Below, piece by piece: positions 16,293 through 26,100 of a DNA stretch of 37,513 nucleotides. The notes under the pieces are model-generated. The model searched no databases, had not been told where the DNA came from, and was given only the letters and a program-made list of their open reading frames with translations. The DNA is from a virus. The first letter of the stretch is position 1, and every line of letters starts with the position of its first letter. Both the position numbers and the translations under genes were made by a program. The stretch lies in the IMG/VR virus record IMGVR_UViG_3300023116_000120, positions 1 through 37,513 of that record. One strand, written 5' to 3'.

Positions 16293-19200
16293 GGATTTAT
16301 TTGGTAAATCAAAAGTAGCAGTTATTGAAAGTTCTGAAAGTGGCAGTGTTGATCTAGAATCGCCCACTTTCCTAGACACGGTCATAAAAGATAATTCAAC
16401 TTTCGTTCCTTTTTTGGACTTTTCTGATCCAAATCTGTTTGTAAAGTTTGGTTCTGCTGAACTTTATTACGACTCTGCGATTAAAAGAATCTACCAAACA
16501 TATCCTTACGACGGCTCGGACAACGAGAAACTACAGTTCCAATTGTCCTCGTCTTATCTTGAAGAGTGGCTTTATTACAATAAATATCCACGCTCCACTG
16601 GTTACGCCATCTTCAGCGCCAATGGTTGGGGCTCGCAAACTAGCGAGGCCGATGGTTATGGATATCCAGCCTCTCAAGAATATATTGACGCTGCTGGCGG
16701 CCTACATACAGCCTCCGCTGGTATGCTGACAGGCAAACTCTACGAAAACTTTGATAAATCAATCAAGTACGACGCAAACAAAAATAGAACACAAAACTTT
16801 CGCTTGATGCCAACAGATGGTAACACAATCGAGTTCTGGCTCAAAAAAGATGCGTTTGATGTTGCAAGCACAGAGAAAGAAGTTATTCTTGACCTTTGGA
16901 ATACAGAAGACACATCATCTTCTGATTATGGTCGTTTGACAATTTACTTAACAGGATCGGGCGTTGGAGATTCTGGTGCAAACCCAATCAGAGTCACACT
17001 TAGAAACGGAACACAAGGATTTGACGATCAAGCAATCGCCAGTTCTGACTTTACAACCTCCTCACTAGCAGACTCAAGTTGGCATCATTATGCTATTTCT
17101 TTCGTATCTCAATCGACAAGCATAAAATCTTACTTCTATGTTGATGGTACTTTGGAGAATGAACTTGATATCGGGTCTGCTGGTATTGATGAAATCTCTG
17201 GTAGAGTCAATGCTCGTATCGGTGCTCTAAAGACATCACCAGATGGATCGTCTGCCCTCGCCGGTGCTGGTAAATTAAGCGGCTCATTGGATGAATTTAG
17301 ATTCTGGAAAGCACGCCGAACCTCTAAAGTCATCAATCGTAATTGGTTCCAGCCAATTGCTGGTGGCTCAAATACCGAGGACAACAACACTGCTCTTGGG
17401 TGTTATTACAAATTCAACGAAGGCATCACGACCAACAATTCTACAGATGCGTCAGTTCTAGATTACTCTGGTCGACTAACTAACGGTACATGGACTGGGT
17501 ATTCATCTGCTTCTCGTAATACCGGCTCTTGTTTTGTCTCCGCTTCTGTGATTTCGGTCGAAGAACCAGATCCGATCATCTACAGCACTCATCCAGATGT
17601 CGTCTCTCTTTCATCCGAGATGCAGACCAGTGGATCCGATTACGACACCACAAACACAACTTATTTATTTCAAAAACTACCACAATTTATTCAAGACGAA
17701 GACATCGATAATGATGATGATGTAAAGAAACTATTCCAGATTATCTCGTCTTACTTTGATACAATCTATTCTCAGACTAAGGTCCTCCCCGAACTTACTC
17801 AAAAGAATTACTTCTCGTCCTCAATGAAGCCGCTTCCGTTTGCAAATAAGTTGCTCGAAAGCCGTGGCTTTATGACAAGAGAACTGTTTGTGGACACCGA
17901 AGTTCTCGAGTTCTACAGAGGCAACGATTTACAAAATCTCAAATATGGTGAGAATGTAAATAAAATCAAAAACCAAATCTATCACAACATCTACAATAAC
18001 CTCGACTATATTCTAAAGTCAAAGGGAACCGAAAAGTCAATGAGGAACTTTCTTCGTTGCTTTGGTATTGATGATGAGTTGGTTAAACTAAATCTCTACA
18101 CAGACGGAGGCACTCACTATTTCACCGATGTATTTAAGAACACCTCGGTCACAAAGAAATATCTAAACTTTAATAATCCAGATTATTTTTCCTCCACCGT
18201 TTATCAAACCTCGTCCGCCAATAACTCAAATGTTTACATCTCGGGCTCTGGTATGAAGGGCTCAACCGAGAAGCTTGAAAGATTTAATGCCTTTACATTT
18301 GAAATCGACACAATTATTCCAGAAAAGATTGATATCACAGAGCAAGGCTTCTTTGACACAACATTCTTGTCTTCCTCAATTGGTGGCTTCCACCAGCCTG
18401 CCACCGGTGCAATAGGCGACCAATATCACTGGTCGACAGAAGACAACATCGCCAACATCCAAATATACACCGTAAAGGACAAAATTAACTCCGAGAGAGC
18501 AAAGTTTTTAATAACAAATGAAGACGGAACCCTATTCCTTACCTCGAGTTTTTATACTGAAATTTATAGCAATAATAGATGGAATTTGAGCGTAAGAGTC
18601 GCTCCTAATGGCTATGGTGTATATGGCTCTGCTTTGTCAAGTTCGAATCCTGATTATACGCTGACCTTCTACGGTGTCAATCACCAATTTGGCGAGGTAA
18701 GAGAAGAATTTAAATTAACTGCTTCGTTGAATAATACCTCGGGCTCTGCGTATGTTTGCAATCCGAAGGTTGTATACGCCGGCGCTCATTACGAAAATTA
18801 CACCGGCTCACTGCTCCAACAGTCCGACGTTCAGATTGGTGGTTGCCGTTATTGGTTTGACTTCCTTGAAGATGCTGACCTGAAGGCACACTCTCTCGAT
18901 GTCACTAGCATTGGTGTTGACAACGCAACTCGATGCGGTACGATGTTTACATATGAGATTTCCGGAACCGTCTTGCCTCGTGCTGATATGCTTGCGCTCA
19001 ACTGGGACTTTGATACGGTCACTGGCTCTGACTCAAGCGGCAACTTTGATGTCTTTGATCTGACCTCTGGTTCAACTGTGGCGACTTATGGCTGGCTTGA
19101 TAATATTGTTGAACGAGATCACCCAGCAATCGGCGCAAACTTCGGAGCCTCAAAGACCTCTTTCGTCGAGAACGAATTAATATACACAGCAAAGAAAGAA

Positions 19201-22200
19201 CTGCCTGAGATCTCTGTAAGTTCCGAGAACATTTATATTAAAGGCGATTTCCAAAAATTCTTTGTCAAAGACGACGATGTAAGCGACAACTTCTACTCGC
19301 TTGAGAAGTCAATGTATCAAGTCATCTCTGATGAGATGCTTTCAATGTTTGCATCTGCTGTTGAGTTTAACAACTTGATGGGCGAAGCGGTTGATAGATA
19401 CAGACATCGTTATAAGAATCTTGACAAGATGCGTCAACTGTTCTTTGAGAAAGTTGAGTCCGACATGGACTTCGATAAATTTACAAATTATTACAAATGG
19501 ATTGACTCGGCTATATCTGAGATGATGACACAGTTGTTTCCATTCTCCGCAAGACATTCAGAGGGAATCGCAGATATTGTTGAGAGCCATATTCTCGAAA
19601 GAAACAAATATCAAAACAAATTTCCGCTAACAACCCGACTTGCATCAACCGAAGGCTCGGCTCGAGGTGTTGGCGAACTTGATTATAATTGGAAGTTTGG
19701 ACATGCTCCTTTAACAGGGACTCCAGCAACTGCTGTAATTACAATTACAAATCCTGTAACCATAAACGATACACTTACTTTTGGAGACGGAAAATCAGAC
19801 CCTATTACATATAGTTTTCAAAATCCAGTGACAGACGCTTCGACTCAAATTTTGAGAGTAGCAACAGCACTTTTACAACGAGCGTATATACATAATAAAC
19901 TTGAAGCAGACTTTGATGTTGCAGTTGATCCAACTGGTGCTGACCCTGAAATTACAATAACTAATAATGCTTTTGCTTTTCAACGAGAAAGAGGAAATTA
20001 TACTTTATCGTCCTCTTTTACTGATGCGGATAATACTGTTTCTGGTTTTTCAGGTGGACATGATGATGAAAATAAAAACTGTCTTTGGAATAAAGAAAGA
20101 AAAGAAAGAACAGATATTGCAGACCGTCAAGTTATTCAGACTTCTATTTTAAATCACAATAGCGCCTCTGCTCCGCTGCTGGCAACAGACGACGGTACAA
20201 TGTATTTTGGCTCAACTTATGCAATCAATCGCTTAAGCAAGCCATACAAAGAGAGCATTGCCTTTAATGATTCAGTCCACGGTGGAACCAACTACTCAAA
20301 GATCAAAGATCGTGATTTTGTCTATAGTGCCACACGCATTCATGGTCCAGTAACACAAGAATATCCTAAAGGAATTCCTCAAAACGTAATGGTTGTTGGC
20401 GTTGGTGAAGGTCAAGGCGTTGATACTTTCATTGATTGTCTAGATGTCGAGAATCCAAATGAAAAAAGAAAGTGGAGATTTTCTGCTACAATTGGTCGCT
20501 TTGCAACCGGACAAAATCCACAAGCCAGACAAGGCGAAGATTATACTCACAAAGTCAAATCTGAGGCATATTGGCCGGCAAATTTGATCTCTGGCAATGT
20601 CGAAGGGGGTTATGCCGACCTTGTGACAACAAAGTTCAAAAGTGGCTCAATTATAACTAATTTACACTCGGATACGTTTTCTCCAACAAATGAGATTGGC
20701 CTTCAATCTCCGTTCACAAATGCTTGGGTTGGAGGACACCAATCTCGTCATGTTGATTTGAATAGATCAAGTAGCATTAATCCTTTAATGAACGGTCTTA
20801 ACGATCAATACTCTCGCCCCGAAGCGTGGAGACTTTTATTAAAAGAATGTCCAGATGGATCAAACTCAAGTGGCTCCTTCCAAGGATCGAACGACGGAGC
20901 AATGGGCTTTGTCGGACCGGACTACGGTGGTCCATATCCGGACAAATCTCGTAAGTACGCTTTCCGATATCGTGAGGAAAGAACAAAGCGTCCCGTAAAC
21001 TTAAAAAATATCAAAACAACAACTGGCTCTGCGGTGCTAGGAAACTATACGGAGAACTATGAAGTCGTTCACACTTTTGGGATGAAAGGCAATAGCCCTG
21101 TTCTAGAACAAGCGACCGGATCTTTATTGCCCGATTATCATAGCACTCAATTACCTGCTTCAACTCATTATCAAACATTGATTGGTGTGTCTCCGTTTTT
21201 ATCTGGAAATGTCTTCGGACAGCCAGATCCACTACAAAAGACAGGCAACAACAGACAATCAAATGCATCGTCACAAACGATACAAGAAGGTGTTGAAGGG
21301 CAATTGGCTACTGTCGGACTGGCATTCAAGATGCCTCCACATGATGTTGTCGGAACCGGCAGTACTTTGACAGTACCAACAACTGGTTCTGGAATCACCA
21401 TCGGCATCGACGCAGATGGTTCCGATTTAAGAGTAAATACAGATGGCAGTGATACTAACTTTCGTATCAATTTGGCCGCTGCTCTAACAGATGCCACTTT
21501 ATATGATAATACAAAAACTACAACAGAAGGTGGTGATACTGATACTTGTTTTCAAATAAATTCGCCCGGCAGTGCGGCTTTAAGAATGCCGAATCTCATA
21601 GTCAACGGCGCTTATCCTCTAATCAAAGAATCAAACGATGATGATTTCTATTGGGCAGGATGGATTTATTATCCATCTGGCAGCACAGGAGTTTTTAGAA
21701 GAATTTTTGGTATTTATGACGATGGCAATTCATTGTTAAAATGTGGTGTCATGGTTTCTTCAAATGGTCATGATTTGTATCTTAGTTTAAGAGATGAATC
21801 TTCAATGCGTCATTGGTTATATAACAACGGCGGCGCAAACTTTGATGATACTCATGCAAATCAGTGGACCCATATCGCCGTCTCATTTAACAGTTCGTCA
21901 GTACTACAACAAGATTCGGTTACTTTATATATTAACGGAGTCAGCGCTTCAATAGATACTTTCCCTACTTTAGGTGGTGCACAATATTCTGCTTCTCATG
22001 ATAGTACGTTTGGAATTATGCAAGATGGAGATGGGACCAATACAAGTCAACGTCAACAATGGTCTGGCTCTGCGACAAATTGGGTATTTGGAACTGGTTC
22101 ATTACTATCTACAGATGTTTTGAAACTGTACAACCATGGGTACGTCTGGGATACAGAATATAGTGCGTCAGAAATAGCAGCACATTGGAAATTCGGAGGT

Positions 22201-23199
22201 ACGTCTTCTTTTGGAACAGATGAAATTGTACAACCGGGCGCTAAGTTTTTTAATCACTTAAGTAGCGACTATTTTATAACAGCGTCAAATCCAGTTGTTG
22301 CCGCATTTGATACTACATTGTCATTTCAAACAGCCGGAACTAATGGTGGATCGCTTTATACACCTACAATAGCAACATTTGGTTTGACAGCATCATTACA
22401 GAATTCAAATTATAACGGCGCGATTACATCAACCGGAGATACAATTTACCTTAATGGAACTGCGCACTCGGATCCATTCTTTAGTTTGGGCACATTGTCC
22501 GGTGGTGTTACACCAATTGCAGAAGTTGCCAGAAGAGGGCTTGTCAATGTAATCCCTTCACAGCGAGATGATTTAACATCATCGAACTCAATTATTAGAA
22601 CTCGCTTTTCTGCCCCCGGTGGTCCCGAGATTAATACGAGAGGATACTTGGATATTGGTTCTCAAGAGTTCTCTGTTTACAACGCAATGCCTTTCCGCAA
22701 TCTATCAGTCCTTGGATCTGGTTCTGGCGAGGACACAACAATAAGAGTTGACAGCCAAGCATCTAGACGAGAAGGTTTGAGAACACTTTACACAAGACAT
22801 TGCGGAAGATACGGAATCGACTCACAATTTGGAGCGATCCAAGAAGATTCTTATGTTGTGGTTGATGCATCTTATCATAAAATTAATCGTAATACAAGGG
22901 TAGTTGTCGAGACCGGTTCACTAATTATTACTGAAAGTGTTGACAATTTTCATGTTTCAAGACCAATTCCATCGCAAGATTATGGATACGCATGGGTGAC
23001 TGCGTCTTTATCAGAAGAATTGTCTCCGAGAACAACAGGAAATCAAGTGGTATTTGGTTATTGGCCAAAAGACGGTATATCAAAAGCAGACCCAAATCTT
23101 CAATGGCGAGACAATGGATTTGACTCTGCGGTCAACTTCCCAACCGCTTCCGCTGGAGATGCAACAAGCGGAGAAGGTCTTGTAGGAGTATATTCATAA
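16282..23199 (+). CDS. Giant (2305-residue) structural protein with LamG/lectin-like domains
   Basis: Residues 180-355 form a full LamG/concanavalin-like domain: NTIEFWLKKD, SSWHHYAISFVSQS, SYFYVDGTLENELDIG, KLSGSLDEFRFWKARRTSKVINRNW. A second, more divergent sandwich lies at about 670-880 (FTFEIDTIIPEK to VQIGGCRYWFDF). A third is at about 1780-1973 (YWAGWIYYP, NQWTHIAVSFNSSS, VTLYINGVSASID, AAHWKFGG). Between them are helical segments that look conserved and structural (LFQIISSYFDTIYSQTKVLP, and SEMMTQLFPFSARHSEGIAD). Residues about 1147-1265 form an inserted beta module ending in a GFSGG motif. The protein follows gp6 and the 505-residue gene and is likely a wedge or receptor-binding component that holds host-surface glycans. 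It starts inside the preceding gene and ends in TAATG. Confidence 0.7.
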   Translation: MTIKDLFGKSKVAVIESSESGSVDLESPTFLDTVIKDNSTFVPFLDFSDPNLFVKFGSAELYYDSAIKRIYQTYPYDGSDNEKLQFQLSSSYLEEWLYYNKYPRSTGYAIFSANGWGSQTSEADGYGYPASQEYIDAAGGLHTASAGMLTGKLYENFDKSIKYDANKNRTQNFRLMPTDGNTIEFWLKKDAFDVASTEKEVILDLWNTEDTSSSDYGRLTIYLTGSGVGDSGANPIRVTLRNGTQGFDDQAIASSDFTTSSLADSSWHHYAISFVSQSTSIKSYFYVDGTLENELDIGSAGIDEISGRVNARIGALKTSPDGSSALAGAGKLSGSLDEFRFWKARRTSKVINRNWFQPIAGGSNTEDNNTALGCYYKFNEGITTNNSTDASVLDYSGRLTNGTWTGYSSASRNTGSCFVSASVISVEEPDPIIYSTHPDVVSLSSEMQTSGSDYDTTNTTYLFQKLPQFIQDEDIDNDDDVKKLFQIISSYFDTIYSQTKVLPELTQKNYFSSSMKPLPFANKLLESRGFMTRELFVDTEVLEFYRGNDLQNLKYGENVNKIKNQIYHNIYNNLDYILKSKGTEKSMRNFLRCFGIDDELVKLNLYTDGGTHYFTDVFKNTSVTKKYLNFNNPDYFSSTVYQTSSANNSNVYISGSGMKGSTEKLERFNAFTFEIDTIIPEKIDITEQGFFDTTFLSSSIGGFHQPATGAIGDQYHWSTEDNIANIQIYTVKDKINSERAKFLITNEDGTLFLTSSFYTEIYSNNRWNLSVRVAPNGYGVYGSALSSSNPDYTLTFYGVNHQFGEVREEFKLTASLNNTSGSAYVCNPKVVYAGAHYENYTGSLLQQSDVQIGGCRYWFDFLEDADLKAHSLDVTSIGVDNATRCGTMFTYEISGTVLPRADMLALNWDFDTVTGSDSSGNFDVFDLTSGSTVATYGWLDNIVERDHPAIGANFGASKTSFVENELIYTAKKELPEISVSSENIYIKGDFQKFFVKDDDVSDNFYSLEKSMYQVISDEMLSMFASAVEFNNLMGEAVDRYRHRYKNLDKMRQLFFEKVESDMDFDKFTNYYKWIDSAISEMMTQLFPFSARHSEGIADIVESHILERNKYQNKFPLTTRLASTEGSARGVGELDYNWKFGHAPLTGTPATAVITITNPVTINDTLTFGDGKSDPITYSFQNPVTDASTQILRVATALLQRAYIHNKLEADFDVAVDPTGADPEITITNNAFAFQRERGNYTLSSSFTDADNTVSGFSGGHDDENKNCLWNKERKERTDIADRQVIQTSILNHNSASAPLLATDDGTMYFGSTYAINRLSKPYKESIAFNDSVHGGTNYSKIKDRDFVYSATRIHGPVTQEYPKGIPQNVMVVGVGEGQGVDTFIDCLDVENPNEKRKWRFSATIGRFATGQNPQARQGEDYTHKVKSEAYWPANLISGNVEGGYADLVTTKFKSGSIITNLHSDTFSPTNEIGLQSPFTNAWVGGHQSRHVDLNRSSSINPLMNGLNDQYSRPEAWRLLLKECPDGSNSSGSFQGSNDGAMGFVGPDYGGPYPDKSRKYAFRYREERTKRPVNLKNIKTTTGSAVLGNYTENYEVVHTFGMKGNSPVLEQATGSLLPDYHSTQLPASTHYQTLIGVSPFLSGNVFGQPDPLQKTGNNRQSNASSQTIQEGVEGQLATVGLAFKMPPHDVVGTGSTLTVPTTGSGITIGIDADGSDLRVNTDGSDTNFRINLAAALTDATLYDNTKTTTEGGDTDTCFQINSPGSAALRMPNLIVNGAYPLIKESNDDDFYWAGWIYYPSGSTGVFRRIFGIYDDGNSLLKCGVMVSSNGHDLYLSLRDESSMRHWLYNNGGANFDDTHANQWTHIAVSFNSSSVLQQDSVTLYINGVSASIDTFPTLGGAQYSASHDSTFGIMQDGDGTNTSQRQQWSGSATNWVFGTGSLLSTDVLKLYNHGYVWDTEYSASEIAAHWKFGGTSSFGTDEIVQPGAKFFNHLSSDYFITASNPVVAAFDTTLSFQTAGTNGGSLYTPTIATFGLTASLQNSNYNGAITSTGDTIYLNGTAHSDPFFSLGTLSGGVTPIAEVARRGLVNVIPSQRDDLTSSNSIIRTRFSAPGGPEINTRGYLDIGSQEFSVYNAMPFRNLSVLGSGSGEDTTIRVDSQASRREGLRTLYTRHCGRYGIDSQFGAIQEDSYVVVDASYHKINRNTRVVVETGSLIITESVDNFHVSRPIPSQDYGYAWVTASLSEELSPRTTGNQVVFGYWPKDGISKADPNLQWRDNGFDSAVNFPTASAGDATSGEGLVGVYS

Positions 23200-26100
23200 T
23201 GGCACAATTTGTTGATTTTGTTGGATTAAATACGTTTATATATGAGGCGAATGGATATACTTATGAAATAGGTGATTTAGCCACAGAAGAATATTCTGCT
23301 AATGAATTTATTTCAAAAGCAGGCCTTGTAGGTACAAAAATAGCCCTTTTGTATCCAAACACCATTGGTAGTTTTGGTTTTGCGGGAAGTGCCCTAGAAT
23401 ATGCAGACCTCGAAAATATGGATCCAAGACAAACTAATAGGTTTGCTTATGAATATCGTGACATCAGAAATTTAATTAATTCAAATTTTCCTCTGCATTT
23501 GTCTGCCTCAATATATGGTCTTCCATCATCTGCGTCTTATTTTCCTGCTTTAATGTTAAAAAGGAACGGCCCATACGGACATCCGATGTTCAAACAGATT
23601 CGAGTTCATCAGAATCCGCTTACTCGGAGACAAATAAAAGAGAACATTTTTACAATTGTAGAGACACCGTCGCAAGAAGCCATAAGAACATTTGGCAACA
23701 ATAAGATCGAAACAATTCGCTCAAGATATGGGAATATTGTCGGCTTTAGAGAAGCAATGGTGACATCTCGATATCAGCCGCTCGATTGGCTATTGGGCTT
23801 CTCATCAGATGACGAAAGAATCGTAAATGCAGAGAACCCATCACAAGAGAACATTGAACGCTTGATTCTTCGCAATTCTTATGGAAATGACATTAACTTT
23901 TTTGCAAACGCTGAATTAGACAACCGTCTGGGACTTGAGATTGAAGAAGATGAAGATTATGAAAGAATCTCAAACTTTTACCTAAATGGCGGACTTGATG
24001 CTGATGACAGTCCGGCTTCAACATTTGAGTTTCTTAAATATCGCGAAACGGTTTTCCCAAGAGAGACAAACGCTTTCAGAGCCATCTCGAGAAAAAGAAC
24101 AAACTATCTTAATAACTTCTGGAGAGATGATCGACAAGACAGATCAATTATTACAACAGACACATTCGGCAGTAAATATGTAACCAGCACAACTGGATCC
24201 GGATATAGAAGACCATCAATTTGGCCTCTTGATGCAGACGTAAACTTTGAGAGCAGAGACATTGAGAATATCAGCGAAGAATTTGTTGGGTTCAACGCAA
24301 ATTCTGGTCTGGGTCAATTGTCCGGCGGGGCTGGTATTTTACAAAATCAATATTGCCAAATAACAACAGAACCAGTCGAAGATCTCGGGTCAGGCGACGT
24401 GCAACCAGAATTTGATAATAATTTCCGTGCAGGTCCCTTATATTCTAGAAGACATACTTTAACTTTTAATGAAAATCAAAATAACATACCTAGTTCTGCG
24501 ATAATTGCCTTTAGTTCATCTATGACAGGCTCTGTTGTTTCACCAGATGGTATTTTTATTCCGGAAACTGCGTCAGCAGGTGGGCGCATAGGTAGTTCTC
24601 ATAGGGCCGGCGTCGGTGTCAAAGGTCAGGGCCAAGCACTGTGGGAAGCGGGAACTCAAGCCGGAAAGAATCCTTTTTATTCCTCATATGATTATTGGTG
24701 GGAACAATTAAGATTAAAAGCAAAAGATTATTCCGTTGTTCCAGAATTTAGAATATCAGAATTTATTGAGACAATTGAAAAATCCGGATCTCAAACATTT
24801 ATTGACAATATGTTTGAAGTCACTGGTGGATCTTCCGGAGAAATAGATTTATATAGACCATATGATCAATTCTTTGGAAATGATTCTTCCGAGACAAAGT
24901 TTTACGAAACTTATTCAACTTCTGATTTCATGAAGCATTTTGCAAAGATTAAAAAAGATCATGACGAATTTGTTGAACCATCAAAGATCACTCTAACATG
25001 TAAAACATTTAAAAAATTTCTTGCATATGATTCTTTTTATCCTGCGAATCGAACGGTTGATCTCGCAACACAGTTTTCAAGATCTTACGCTGATAATATT
25101 GAGTTTTCAAGTTCATTCGGAGATACAACAGGCGGTAATAATAAGAGACAGGTTGGATTGCAAGCGATTTTAAAACCTATGATGGCACCGGGTATTTTAT
25201 ATAATTCAATCAGATCTGGGCTTGCTTGTGACTATCCAATTCACGATAATACATTGACTGGCGAAGTCTTTATAACAGGCGCAGCATCTCAGCCTCTAAT
25301 TGCATATTCAAATGATAAAGAGTTTACTACCAGATTACCTTTTGAGACAATTTATAATCCTGAAAAATTCTTGTTTAATAAGAATATTGCATGCGATGAG
25401 CCAGATCCAAATGCAAATACAGATGTCAGGGCTTCTTTGCAAGGAGGATCAGATAATCTGTACAAAAAAATGATAAATAATTTTCTCGCTGAAACAACTA
25501 ACTTTTTCTTAGAAGACTCACAATTATCATTTATCGTTTCAAAAAAGCAATCTGATCCATCATTTGGAGTAATGGAAGCCGGAAAAACTTACGCAATGAG
25601 GATCAAAATAGGGAAAACATATTCTATTTCTAGGAAGCCATTTGAAAACGAAAACGGTCCTTATTTACCTCCCAACCAATATATCGAAGGCGATGATTAT
25701 GCTAGAGAGAATATAACTATGTATTCTAGGCCGAGCGCATTCGGCCCACCAAGTCCAGCATATGGTGACCGTCATGGAGCCGAAGCGTTAGGCGCTGGAT
25801 GTAGTCTTATGGGATCTTATATAGGCTATAATTTTCCATATACACCTCCTTATTACTACGGAGAAGCGTATTGTGATGTACTATTTCATGCCGAAAATAC
25901 ACAAAAGTACACTTTAACAGAAATTCTTCAAGGCTCAGAATACTACATCATCAGAGTAGATCCAGAATCTTATGCAAGTTCTTCGTTAAATATACGAGGT
26001 TTTAATAATGCTGCTTTTGGACCAGCACTAGGATTGCAAGGAACAGGCTCAACAACAAACAACCCCGATTACACCTCTACGTTCGGCTTATATCCGGATA

